From assembly GCA_965662645.1 (NCBI GenBank), contig CBFIII010000053.1, positions 1-25,085 of the forward strand: DNA of 25,085 nucleotides. Direction: 5' to 3'. Shown one piece after another: positions 1 through 9,600 of this stretch. The DNA is from UBA5342 sp965662645 (GTDB lineage: Bacteria > Bacteroidota > Bacteroidia > Bacteroidales > UBA5342). Below the pieces are notes generated by a model that did not search any database, had not been told where the DNA came from, and worked only from the letters and a program-made list of their open reading frames with translations. Position 1 is the stretch's first letter, and every line of letters begins with the position of its first letter. A program made the translations under genes and the position numbers.

Positions 1-1431
1 AGCAGCAAACTTATCCTCCACGATCATCGTATTTTTGTCATCTTTCTTACTGTGATCTTCCAAGGCAGCACTGATTAAGCGTGTATTATCAAGACTACGA
101 GCCGTTTTGGCCAACTTAGTCAGAAAGACTAGGCGTTCGTCGGACTGTGGTGTTTCATTAGCCATAGACCAGATGATTACCGAAGCACGGTTTTTATCTC
201 GGCTAATAGCTTCGCTTAGCTGCGTCTCTGCCTTAAGGTAAGTTTCAGGATTAGACCACTGAATAGTCCAGTACACCGGATTTTCCTCCCAAACAAGTAT
301 TCCCATCTCATCGGCCAAACGCACCATGTTTTCGTTATGTGGATAATGCGCCAAACGCAAAAAGTTACATCCCAATTCTTTGGCCCAGCCCAGAAGTATT
401 TTGGCATCCTCCATCGCGTAAGCACGTCCACCACGCATCACATTTTCTTCGTGAATACATATCCCCTTTAGGAATACTTTTTCACCATTAAGCATAATAT
501 CTGCACCTTGGGTTGTTATTTGGCGAAAGCCGATAAGATCACCTAATGTATCATCCTCTGTGGCAATAGATACCTCATAGAGTTTTGGCGATTTATCGCT
601 CCAGTACCTTAGCTTTTTTACCGGTATTTGTAGATTCACAAGCCCTTCTGCATCAGTTGTGAATTCTTGAGAAAGCTTTAACTCTGGGATGTTGATCTTC
701 ACCTTCGCATTGGCTTTATTTTCACCATTAAGACGGACATACCCTTTTAAGAGTTTAGCATTTTCCTTATCCAGCTGTAAGCTGTAATCCTCTATAAATG
801 TAGGATTCAACTCATAGATAGTCACATCTCTAGTGATTCCACCATAGTTCCACCAATCGGTATTAAGCGTTGGCACTTCATCAACTGCACGCTTGTTATC
901 AACCTTTACAATGACGAAATTATCTTTGGCCTTAAGCAAGTGTGTCATCTCAAAATTAAAGGCCGTAAAGCCCCCTTTGTGCATTCCCAATTTTTTACCA
1001 TTGACATAAACATCCGCACGATAATTAACCGCTCCAAAATGCAGGTAATAGCGTTTCGATGCATCATAGTTGAGAATGTCAAACGATTTTTTGTACCAAA
1101 TCGACCCTTCGTAATAGAAGAGTTTTTCTTCTTGAGAATTCCAATCACCAGGTACATTTATCAGCGGTGCTGTATCAAAGTTATACTCCACACGCTGGGT
1201 TTTATCCTTCGCCTTTTGGTTGAGGAAAAATGCCGACGAACCAGGATTTTCGGTCTTATCGTGTGGTTCCCTACGGTAATTATAATAACCCGTCTCATAT
1301 ACATCTACAATATAGTTCCACGCGCCATTGAGGGTTTGCCCATCTCTGTTATAGGCATTTTGCAAAAGTGGCGTATTGGCATACGAAAATAGCGAAATAA
1401 ACGCCACTGCAATTGTCATTAGTTGTCTCAT
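1..1431 (-). CDS. GH2 family glycosidase (beta-glucuronidase/beta-galactosidase type), 3'-truncated by the window
   Basis: I translated this gene by hand from the ATG at 1431; 477 codons stay open to base 1, so the C-terminus is missing. Residues 1-18 form a signal peptide ending FSYA, with no lipobox, so the enzyme is probably periplasmic. GH2 order is clear: an N-terminal jelly-roll sugar-binding domain (about 35-215, with WNYGGITRDV just before its end), an Ig-like domain (about 215-310), then the TIM barrel (GICIHEEN around H327, FLRLAHYPH, WSMANET). E426 in the NE pair is the expected acid/base. The nucleophile lies beyond the window, as does the N-x-K motif used to recognise beta-glucuronidases. 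GH2 also covers beta-galactosidases and other exo-beta activities, so substrate is open; removal of a beta-linked GlcA or Gal from lyase products would fit. It lies 175 bp downstream of the GH59 gene, probably in the same unit, though the gap could hold a promoter. Confidence 0.92.
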   Translation of the reverse strand, partial: MRQLMTIAVAFISLFSYANTPLLQNAYNRDGQTLNGAWNYIVDVYETGYYNYRREPHDKTENPGSSAFFLNQKAKDKTQRVEYNFDTAPLINVPGDWNSQEEKLFYYEGSIWYKKSFDILNYDASKRYYLHFGAVNYRADVYVNGKKLGMHKGGFTAFNFEMTHLLKAKDNFVIVKVDNKRAVDEVPTLNTDWWNYGGITRDVTIYELNPTFIEDYSLQLDKENAKLLKGYVRLNGENKANAKVKINIPELKLSQEFTTDAEGLVNLQIPVKKLRYWSDKSPKLYEVSIATEDDTLGDLIGFRQITTQGADIMLNGEKVFLKGICIHEENVMRGGRAYAMEDAKILLGWAKELGCNFLRLAHYPHNENMVRLADEMGILVWEENPVYWTIQWSNPETYLKAETQLSEAISRDKNRASVIIWSMANETPQSDERLVFLTKLAKTARSLDNTRLISAALEDHSKKDDKNTMIVEDKFAA

Positions 1432-1432
1432 A

Positions 1433-1465
1433 ATTCTGTTTTTATTCTGTTTTTATTCTGTTTTT
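1433..1465. repeat. Three perfect 11-bp tandem repeats against the GH2 start codon
   Basis: The unit ATTCTGTTTTT (plus strand) occurs three times in direct succession and stops one base short of the GH2 ATG at 1431-1429. On the coding strand it reads as A-tracts phased by 11 bp, close to one helical turn, in the place where an A-rich translation enhancer would sit in Bacteroidota. Copy-number slippage here would change leader length without touching the coding frame. The function is inference. Confidence 0.85.
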
Positions 1466-1606
1466 TTAATTGATATCTACTTTATACCACTTCAATGGTC
1501 ATTGTTACTTATTCCTGATTCTTTTGAAGAGCAACCACCATATTAAAAGAGCTTCTTTCCGGCATCTCATATGTTTTTAAAACATTTCACCTTAGGAACT
1601 ATACTA

Positions 1607-3934
1607 TTATTGCTTGTAAATCTTAAGGTTATCAAATAAATTGAGATCATACGAGCTGGCTAACATCACATAGCCTGACTTGCTCTTATGGCTTGCTTCA
1701 GTAATGAATGTTTCATCTACAAATACCTTGATGCTTTCTCCGCTAAACGTGAGTTTTATGTTGTGCCAGAGGTCACCATCAAAGTTTGCGATACTCCCTG
1801 TGCCCAATGTTGTTTTATTATCAACAAGTGTCCAGTGGCCATTCTTTTCGAGCATTAAACGGTATCCCCTTAAATAACTGCTCTGTACACGGCCGCCAAG
1901 TTCTACATTGCCACCATCAATAAACACATCCACACTACAGGTGAAATCTTTCCAATTGACATCGCCCACCAAGGTATTGGGCTTGATGTTTGAGCGACGG
2001 TAAACACGCATCCAGTCGTAGCCTTGGACAGGGTTTATTTGCTTTAAGCAATTAGTGCCATCCTCTTTCTTGGCTATTTCGAAACTCCCTGTTTGGTCCG
2101 AATGATATTTCGGTAAATCACCCGCTTTTCTGTCCTCATAATCGTCCTCATAAGGGAAGGGAAATGCTGTTTCCTCAGGGATGTCATACTGCCCCTTTTG
2201 CTGACCAGTAGTGGTGGTCAAGGAATAGATACATTTAGGATCCAATTTTATGGTAAATTTCCCCTTGGCAGGTTGTATGCTTTCTTGCTGAACAAACTGC
2301 TCCTTTTCATTCGATTTCCAGACCTGTACTGACTCAGTCGATAAGCCTTTCTTGATATCAACCTCGATGGTTTCGGCTTCTTCGGTACAAATAATCATAC
2401 TCCAGTCATCGCTGTTATTGTCCTTTAAAGTCACGCAGCTTCCTTTGTAGGTAGAAGCATCAAACAATCCGCAGGCCTCATCCAAATATTGCCAATCGTG
2501 AGGCTGGGCAAATTGAGTCGTATGAGCCGTAGCCCAAATGGTGGGCCATACCTCGTAGTAACCACTCCAAGGGCTGTTGGCCTTCATAGCACCCGCTTTA
2601 TCCCATGTCACCGATTTGTAAATAGAACCAATGGGTGCCCAGATTAAGGTTTTAGTGATTTGATCGCGAATGTAAAATTTATTGTAAATACGTGCTAGGT
2701 TAAGGGCTCCAGCTCCTCCCCATTCCTTACCTGTCCAGCTCCAGTCTTCACTAGACCACAACGGTTTGCCAGATGCCTTCGCCTTTTCCGTTGTTGGACG
2801 ACCACGGCCATCTACCATATCTTCGGTAAATTCACGACCAGTAATATAATGATAACCAGAGGCTTCTATCACCTTGTTGAATTCTGAATCTTTCTTTAAC
2901 TCTTCAAAAATCTGCCAATCGCCGCTGTTATCGTCTGGCCCTTGTATTTTTACATGTTCATATCCTCGGGCATCCAGAAGCGGACGCACTACGTTCACCA
3001 ACCAATCACGATCGGTATAGTTCTCATTCTCGGCTGCTGCTACCCAGTCGATATCCAAATCCCAATCACGTTTGGCCACATCCATAAAAGACACAAAGTA
3101 TTCTGCCGACTCTTTGGTGTAAATGTTGGGTTTTAGATAGCCAGGAAAACTCCAGGGCAGGTATTCCAAAATCATATCCGTATTTCTGTCTTTGGCCTCT
3201 CGCATCAACCAGAACTCATAGCCTCTTGAAACAGGATTCTTTAACTCTTCACGGGTAATGGCATGTGATGGTTCAGAACCACAAGTGGAGTTTTCACCAC
3301 CTCCCATTTCTACTTTCAAATGCTGAAAGGCAGCACCAAATTTTGGCTTAAAAAGAATATCGAGAATCTGGCTACGAATGGGGTCTTTGTAGTCGTACAG
3401 CAGATCGGTAGAAGCTCCGGCACTCACACCACCAATGCCCTCAAAAACACGCCCCTCATCTTTAGGATTTAAGGTGATTTTGACGACTCCCTCTTTTTGT
3501 TCAAAAACAGGAGGCTCAAAGGATTTTTCAGGATTTTCGATATCGCCCATCACAAACCAAGATGGCTCGCTATGCTTTACACCACGGTTATTCCCCCAAA
3601 CCGAAACCCTCCAATACACTTTTTGTCCCGCCTTTAGAGGTTCGCCCAAATAGTGATAAGGACCTGTTTCAGATTTACTCGTTGGACCTGTATCCCAAAC
3701 ATCAGGATACTTCAATTTCGCGATACTTGAAGCCATCATGATGCGGAAACCACCTTGTTCGGGACTAACACTGTCACCAACGAAAGTCCAGCTAAAACTA
3801 GGTCTAGCTTTGGTTATCCCTGAAGGATTAGTTTGCAGCTCGCATTTCAAGTCTTTTATCTCGAAACCTTGTGCTACTAATGAACTCAGACCTACTGACC
3901 ATGCCAATAGAATAAATAGTAAATTTCTCATCAT
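1607..3934 (-). CDS. GH59 galactocerebrosidase-type beta-galactosidase with N-terminal GH78-type Ig domain
   Basis: Start taken at the adjacent ATGs 3934/3931, which give a clean signal peptide (MRNLLFILL... ending LVAQG). The frame stays open to an upstream ATG at 4021, but that would overlap the preceding gene and bury the signal. Residues about 25-130 are an Ig/Fn3-like domain of the sort found at the N-terminus of GH78 rhamnosidases (YW.VSVW motif). From about 155 the protein matches GH59: FEGIGGVSAG, a DILFKPKFGA segment, then an ENENY motif with acid/base E304 and an LWSSEDWS motif with nucleophile E396. These equal the two glutamates of human GALC, and the later WSGYYEV and HTTQFAQP motifs are also GALC-like. 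The last 180 residues resemble the GALC lectin domain. Known GH59 enzymes release beta-galactose from galactosylceramide; here a polysaccharide or oligosaccharide galactoside is more likely. It starts 16 bp after the BNR_4 gene, so co-transcription is likely. Confidence 0.9.
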   Translation of the reverse strand: MMRNLLFILLAWSVGLSSLVAQGFEIKDLKCELQTNPSGITKARPSFSWTFVGDSVSPEQGGFRIMMASSIAKLKYPDVWDTGPTSKSETGPYHYLGEPLKAGQKVYWRVSVWGNNRGVKHSEPSWFVMGDIENPEKSFEPPVFEQKEGVVKITLNPKDEGRVFEGIGGVSAGASTDLLYDYKDPIRSQILDILFKPKFGAAFQHLKVEMGGGENSTCGSEPSHAITREELKNPVSRGYEFWLMREAKDRNTDMILEYLPWSFPGYLKPNIYTKESAEYFVSFMDVAKRDWDLDIDWVAAAENENYTDRDWLVNVVRPLLDARGYEHVKIQGPDDNSGDWQIFEELKKDSEFNKVIEASGYHYITGREFTEDMVDGRGRPTTEKAKASGKPLWSSEDWSWTGKEWGGAGALNLARIYNKFYIRDQITKTLIWAPIGSIYKSVTWDKAGAMKANSPWSGYYEVWPTIWATAHTTQFAQPHDWQYLDEACGLFDASTYKGSCVTLKDNNSDDWSMIICTEEAETIEVDIKKGLSTESVQVWKSNEKEQFVQQESIQPAKGKFTIKLDPKCIYSLTTTTGQQKGQYDIPEETAFPFPYEDDYEDRKAGDLPKYHSDQTGSFEIAKKEDGTNCLKQINPVQGYDWMRVYRRSNIKPNTLVGDVNWKDFTCSVDVFIDGGNVELGGRVQSSYLRGYRLMLEKNGHWTLVDNKTTLGTGSIANFDGDLWHNIKLTFSGESIKVFVDETFITEASHKSKSGYVMLASSYDLNLFDNLKIYKQ

Positions 3935-3950
3935 TATTATATACACATTC

Positions 3951-6302
3951 TTATTGCACACTAAATCGTTTAATAGACAACTGACCATCAACACCTTCAA
4001 GTTGAAGCAAATACATGCCATTGGGAAGCTGATTTACATCTACTTGATTCGCATTAAGCGAGCAATTCTTAAGCAATTGACCAGATAATGTATAGATTTT
4101 TGCACCTTGAATATTTGCCCCCTCCACATAGATGATACCATTTGTTGGGTTAGGATATATTTTTACACCCGCTTTAACAGCCTCTTTCATGCTAGCAACC
4201 ACATCACCAATATGGGTTAGTTGCCACTGGTAATTAGGAAGTTCCGATGTACCTCTTCCAATATCTGAACCATCAGACTTTACATTCAGCTTATAATCGG
4301 CACCACTACTTATGAAATAGATTTCAGAGCCAGATCCGGTTTCAGTAAAACTAAAAAGCGCATCGCTAGAAGCCAAAACCTCAGCTGTAGGATCTGCTAA
4401 CATTGCAGTATAACCACTTGCCGAATTGATAACGACCACCTTCTGATTATCAAATGTATAGATATTAAACTTATCGCCATTGGCTACTACGTTGAATTTG
4501 TTTATGTCTGCCTCTCCAGCATCCGTCACCAAAGCATCATCCGTAGCCACATCATACCCCATCCATTTTAGTTGATTAGGGTTATAGAATATATACTGTC
4601 CTTCGCCAGTAAAGTTATTTTTAGATGGCACGTCGGTTTTAATAGTAATCGTTCTTACGACCTCTACATCAATTGAATCCTTGGCTACTAGTTTAAATGT
4701 GTAGGATGATTCATTCATATCAGTCAGTATAGAATGTCCCGACCACACGTAAGGAGCGGTAGTAAGAGTGCCTATATTAGTGGTTCCTGACCATAACGAC
4801 ACCTCTTTAAAAGCACTACCTACTCGAGCTTCAATGCTTAGGTTTGTGCCTGCCTCAAACTCTTGATTATCTGAAACATTTAGAAAAGCAAGAAATCTTG
4901 ATGTATCAACTGGTGTAGTATTCAGATTCCAAGTAATCAGATGCACTTCATTATCTGAGGTGACCGCCATAGTGCGTAAAGTAGTACCATCCGGAGAGAT
5001 AAAGCTATTACTTGTTGACATATAGCTATCATTCACCGCATTTACTTTAGTCCAAGTAGTCCACTCATCATTAGAATCACTAGCAAACAATCCTATTTCG
5101 CCCCCCTTTCTTACCACGAAGAAAAGCGTATTCGACTCATTACCACAGTATAATTTAGGACGATCACCTAAATATCCTCCGTTATTAACATTCTTACTCT
5201 TCCATGCTGTACCTAATCGGTAAAAATGCTGATATTCTGAGCCCATTCTCATAATGGCGTGTACATTGCCCTGAGCATCAACAGCACATGCATTATGATT
5301 GATAAGTCCTTCGCTTTGTGGTACCGTCACCACCTTTAGTCCGTTAGTGTTGAGGTGCATTGGAAGCGATAAAGATTCGTTATTTGTATTTTTCCAAGTC
5401 TTCCCATTGTCCTCTGAATAAGCAAACATCACATCGTGGTTGGTTCCTGCATCAGGCGTTTCGCGCCACGTCCATGTCAAGTAAAGTACGCCATCTTTAA
5501 AAATAAAGTCATTGTAGTAGGCACAACGGGTACTACTGCTGGCAGTCGCTGTACCATTGTAAGTTCCTGTTTTACCATTAACAAACTTAGTCGGCGTATT
5601 CCAATAGCCATTATTTTTGTAGGAAGTTAAAAAGCTATTGGCATTTCCACTACCACCTTCTCCCCTGTAGGAGAAAAGTAATGTACTGTCATTACCCAGT
5701 ATAAAACGGGGATAGGTCACTGAAGTCACCTTAGTCTTAGCCTCGGTGATGTAATTCCGTGTTGCACTAAATTGGTCAGCCGTAAAAACACTATCAGGCG
5801 ATACGGCTAAATTTTCAGCAGATATGATATATCTTAAATCTCTAGCATGCATATCAAAAGAAAGATGAATCCTCTTATCCTTAGGAGAAATAGCAATATT
5901 GGGTGTATTATGACTATCGTAGACCCCATTTCTCATTTCGTAGCGATGTGCTAGCACTACCGTTTTCCAATCTCCTGTACCGTAATTACTATTACGCGAC
6001 ACACACAAGTACCGATCAGCATTGTAATAGGTCGTGTAAACATAGTTTTTATAAATAGCAAGGGCATTCTGTTGTGTCGGAGAAGCTATGACAGGGTTAT
6101 TGCTCCAGCATGAAGTCGTTACAATGGACTTCGTGTACGTCGCCGTTGCCACTTCGCCAATGATGCCTAACTCATTATTTAGCTCTAATGTTTGATCCAT
6201 CTCTAAATCAACAGTCTTTCCATATACCACGTGTAATCCACTCATTAACAAGCAGAGGCTAAAAATGTAAACGATCCGATCTAATCTTTTAAAATTCTTC
6301 AT
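3951..6302 (-). CDS. BNR_4 beta-propeller polysaccharide lyase-like protein (PL24/PL25/PL42 type), T9SS-secreted
   Basis: A 783-residue secreted protein with a signal peptide ending about G28. Residues about 50-465 form a BNR_4 seven-bladed propeller, including an Asp-box (YSEDNGKTW, 295-303). The classic BNR_4 stretches are present: DSHN (H131), DMH (H152), TYPRF (Y197) and SYRG (R213). The His-His gap of about 20 residues and the Tyr to Arg gap of 16 agree with what I recall of the catalytic His/His/Tyr/Arg sets of ulvan lyases PL24 and PL25. Beta-elimination at a uronate next to rhamnose is therefore the likely chemistry. An Ig-like domain (about 466-556), an unassigned beta-rich domain (about 563-700) and a Por secretion tail (YPNPTNG to KRFSV) follow. 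It is the first gene of a unit preceded by a candidate promoter, and is followed at 16 bp by the GH59 gene. Of the three BNR_4 proteins here, this one looks nearest to the family consensus. Confidence 0.85.
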   Translation of the reverse strand: MKNFKRLDRIVYIFSLCLLMSGLHVVYGKTVDLEMDQTLELNNELGIIGEVATATYTKSIVTTSCWSNNPVIASPTQQNALAIYKNYVYTTYYNADRYLCVSRNSNYGTGDWKTVVLAHRYEMRNGVYDSHNTPNIAISPKDKRIHLSFDMHARDLRYIISAENLAVSPDSVFTADQFSATRNYITEAKTKVTSVTYPRFILGNDSTLLFSYRGEGGSGNANSFLTSYKNNGYWNTPTKFVNGKTGTYNGTATASSSTRCAYYNDFIFKDGVLYLTWTWRETPDAGTNHDVMFAYSEDNGKTWKNTNNESLSLPMHLNTNGLKVVTVPQSEGLINHNACAVDAQGNVHAIMRMGSEYQHFYRLGTAWKSKNVNNGGYLGDRPKLYCGNESNTLFFVVRKGGEIGLFASDSNDEWTTWTKVNAVNDSYMSTSNSFISPDGTTLRTMAVTSDNEVHLITWNLNTTPVDTSRFLAFLNVSDNQEFEAGTNLSIEARVGSAFKEVSLWSGTTNIGTLTTAPYVWSGHSILTDMNESSYTFKLVAKDSIDVEVVRTITIKTDVPSKNNFTGEGQYIFYNPNQLKWMGYDVATDDALVTDAGEADINKFNVVANGDKFNIYTFDNQKVVVINSASGYTAMLADPTAEVLASSDALFSFTETGSGSEIYFISSGADYKLNVKSDGSDIGRGTSELPNYQWQLTHIGDVVASMKEAVKAGVKIYPNPTNGIIYVEGANIQGAKIYTLSGQLLKNCSLNANQVDVNQLPNGMYLLQLEGVDGQLSIKRFSVQ

Positions 6303-6527
6303 ATTATATAGGTTTAGATTTGAATTAATAATTAATTAATTTGCACCACCACAATACAGCAGTTCTTAAATTCAAGTAGCAAATGCAACTTTTAGTATTA
6401 TGGTAAACTGATTCTATTTTTTTAGGGGAAAAAGAGAAATTAGCTCTCCCCCTTTCTTCCGAATGGAAATATTTTTCACATAACCCTCCGTCCAAAAAGT
6501 GGTAATTAAAGTCATATAACCGACTAA

Positions 6528-6562
6528 CAAAGATACACAATATCTAGTCAAACAGAGACTAG
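6528..6562 (-). promoter_or_regulatory. Candidate Bacteroidota promoter (-7 box) with upstream dyad operator
   Basis: On the minus strand 6535-6528 reads TATCTTTG, an exact match to the Bacteroidota -7 consensus TAnnTTTG. Just upstream is a perfect inverted repeat, CTAGTC-N7-GACTAG (6544-6562), placed where a regulator could bind over the -17 to -35 region. I see no good -33 TTG at the usual spacing, which would suit an activator-dependent promoter. It would drive the BNR_4/GH59/GH2 unit with an untranslated leader of about 220 nt. Motif presence is seen; function is inferred. Confidence 0.5.
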
Positions 6563-6617
6563 AAAAACGATAGGCAAAAGACATTCGACAGCTTTGAGGG
6601 GGATACTCAGAAAATTA

Positions 6618-6655
6618 AAAAGGAGTAAGACACCATTAAGCCCCTCACTCCTTTT
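6618..6655 (-). terminator. Intrinsic terminator after the GH106 gene
   Basis: Plus-strand AAAAGGAGT (6618-6626) pairs perfectly with ACTCCTTTT (6647-6655) around a 20-nt loop. Read on the minus strand the stem is followed directly by a T-rich run (CTCCTTTTTAATTTTC). It lies 27 bases after the GH106 stop codon, as a rho-independent terminator should. Confidence 0.75.
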
Positions 6656-6682
6656 ACATTTCATTGAAAATCAACCCAAAAA

Positions 6683-9600
6683 CTACTCATGTAATTCTTT
6701 TTCAAAAAGCATTAATCGCACAGGGCCAAGTAAGCCTGCCGGTATTAGCTCCGCCTTTTTATTATAAAAGTTGGTAATGGTAAACGTAGAACGCTGCTCG
6801 ATAGGTGCCGGCTCGTTGTTCAAAAACCAATCGGGCATAACCTCTGCTTTACGGTCAAAACCAGTTTCGTTAGGAAACTGCTCATCACCAATCAAACGGT
6901 TAGTCCACTGGTTAGTCACTTCTATCTTAATGGTATTATCACCTTTTTTCAGGTCATTTGTGACATCAAGTTGAAATGGCGACATCCACAGCATCCCAAG
7001 ATCTTTTCCATTAATAATCACCCTTGCGGCAATGCTTACCTCACCTAAGTCGAGAGTAATTTGTTGGTTTTTAGAAAGCATCTTTTTATTCACCCTAAAT
7101 ACATTTTCATAAGTGGCGGTGCCCGAAAAATATTTCACCACATCGGCAGTGTGAGATGTCCAGTCGATTAACTGAGGAAAAGTGTAGGTTTTCTGTTCCG
7201 ACTTGACATTAGGGAAAGTTACCTTCCAATCGCTATTTAGCTCTATTGGAGTCGTATTCACAAGCGTTTCTTTTTGAATTTTGTTTTCGTCAGATAACGT
7301 AAAGACAGTGGTATCTAGTGGCTCTGGTGATATGGAAGGCACGCCTACTGCCGAAGATCTAAAGACCACAAAAACAGACTCCTGAGATTTCAGATCGACC
7401 CATACTGTGGTTTTTCCTTTAGCTTGCGCAAATTGGGCTGTTTTTACCACTTCACCCGTCATTGGATTCCATAACTCAGGTAGTTTAGCATCCACTCTGA
7501 AGGTACATTCAAAACGCTGTGCAATAGAATCAGGATTGAAGAAGAAATAAAGGTCTTGTCCATCTCCCAGACGGCGGTGTACAAATGAAATATCGCTTCT
7601 TCTTTTTACTTTTAAGTCAGGACTTATCTGTTCCGACTTCATCATCTCTGCCCACACAAATCCATCATACACATTATCTTGTTGACGCAAGTTCACTTTG
7701 AATTGCTCAAAAGCAGCACTATCTGACGGCGAATTGAGATAGCCCGCAGGCAACTCAGGCATTTCCCCTATAATGGGCACCCCAGCTTGTGCTATCTCGT
7801 CAATACGTTGCAAACTTTTTAACGAAAGTGTCTTGCAATTTTTCAACACCAATGCTTTGTATTGTGTCCCTTCGGGCAAAACCAAAGCCTTATCTTTAAT
7901 CTGAATACGGTGAAGCAACACATCAGCATTCACACAATCGAAGTTGCTCCCTGCGGGCAAAGCAGGTTCAAAATCCTTGCGCAGGAAAACAGAGTTAGGC
8001 GAACCATCGCCAATGAACACCAGAAAATCAGCTACCGGTTGACCTTGGCGTAGTAAATACTGTCCACGCATAATATACGTGAACCAAGCAGCTCCAGCAT
8101 TATCCCACCAGGTTTGTACCCTATCGAAATTAAAGCCCCAGCGACCCATCGTCATACCCGGACTCACATTGGGATTGGCTTGGTGAGCAAAACGGTGAAA
8201 CATAAACTCATTTATACCAAAAGTCCACGCTAAATCGCCCGACACTTTGGCTCTGCCTGGGTGGCCTTTCCAGTTGATTTGTGGATTGGACGTAAAGGAC
8301 TCAGCAGAGGTCACATTTTTACCATAAATATGTGATGAAGACACCGCCGATTGCACCATGGTCATTTCTCTATCCATCCAAAACTCGCCCATATTGATAT
8401 CTGCCTTAGCCCCCACATCCAAGTCGTTGACTGGCCCAAAACCATAAGGTTCTATGTAGCTCTTGATACCATCGGCAGTACACAATTCGGCAAAATAGCC
8501 AAAGTAGTTATCCGTCATTAGGTCGCAGTTGAGCTGACGCACATCCCAAAGTACCGCATCCGAAGCTTTCGCACTTTCTACAAAGCGTCCAGCATATAGT
8601 GGTAAAAAATCGATAATATCATAGCCATATTTCTCTTTAAAAAGCTGGGCATAATCGTTCGTCCAATTTTGCCCCCCCATTTCGTAGCTATCAATTTCTA
8701 TATATTGCATCGCATTGGGAGCTACATCACGGGTATTTTCAATCACTTTTTTGGAAAATGCATCGTAGTGTGTTTTAAATGCTTCACGATTAAACTTATC
8801 GCACTCCAAACCACGGCCAGAGTCCGTTGCAGGATTATTAAACGCCCCTGTAGACGTATAGCCAAAACGAAGTATGGTCCAATTGCCTTCGGGTAAAGAG
8901 GCTTTCAACCTACCATCTTCCTGCCATTTATCACTAAGGTTAATCATCTGGTCTTTAGCGATAATCATATCCGCAGTGGGCTCTCCTATGGGTGTCATCG
9001 CATGATCCTCAGTACGTCCCATACTGATGCGTCCCATAACATTGTGTAGGCACTGAGTCGAAAGTAGTTTCGCTTCGTGAAATGACATAGTTTGGTCAAA
9101 TGTAATCCTAAAGTACTTGGCACTAATAGGCTCAAAGCTATCATTTATCGACCACTCTCGCTTTCCTGTTCGAACAGAAAATAATTCACGCACATCCTTA
9201 AAATCGACGCCATTATCAGAGACTTGCAGTGTGGCCACCGGATCGCGTTGATTACAGACAATCAAGACTGAACGTATGGTCTTTTGCTCTGGATAGGTAT
9301 ACTGAATCCAAGGCAATGATTTTCCTTGTTTTGGAAGAACGGTTCTATCATCCAATCGGTTATCCATTAAACCCGCCGTTTCAAGCTTAGCATCCGACGC
9401 CGTAATTTCTGGTTTATTTTGAGCATCATCCATTTCTGAAGGGAAGGCTGGATAAGCAACAACGGCCACATCACGGTAATAGTCTTCGCGCGTAGTAGGT
9501 TGTGGTAACTGCAGATGGATATCGCCACCTGTGGTTTGCACCTCGCTCCACACCACCATTTTCATACTCTGCTCGGGGGTAATCCACGGCCCACCACTCG

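Larger units (their letters stand above)
6303..6682. other. 380-base intergenic region between two transcription units
   Basis: No credible gene is present. A short minus-strand frame (6540-6325) has no recognisable protein character. The region holds the terminator of the GH106 gene (6618-6655), a promoter-like motif with a dyad (6528-6562) and then about 220 bases of AT-rich leader before the BNR_4 start at 6302. Confidence 0.7.

Noticed and set aside
216..434. Short minus-strand frame
   Set aside because: It is in another frame inside the GH2 barrel; the true frame there encodes conserved residues such as FLRLAHYPH.
940..1392. 150-residue open frame on the plus strand
   Set aside because: It lies antisense within the GH2 gene, whose translation shows clear GH2 motifs; the frame has no signal or domain.
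1560..1590. ATGTTTT-T-AAAACAT inverted repeat considered as a terminator after GH59
   Set aside because: The stem is purely AT apart from the end pairs and the one-base loop is too small for a stable hairpin.
6325..6540. 71-residue minus-strand frame in the intergenic region
   Set aside because: Cys/Tyr-rich with no family likeness, and it overlaps the promoter-like motif.
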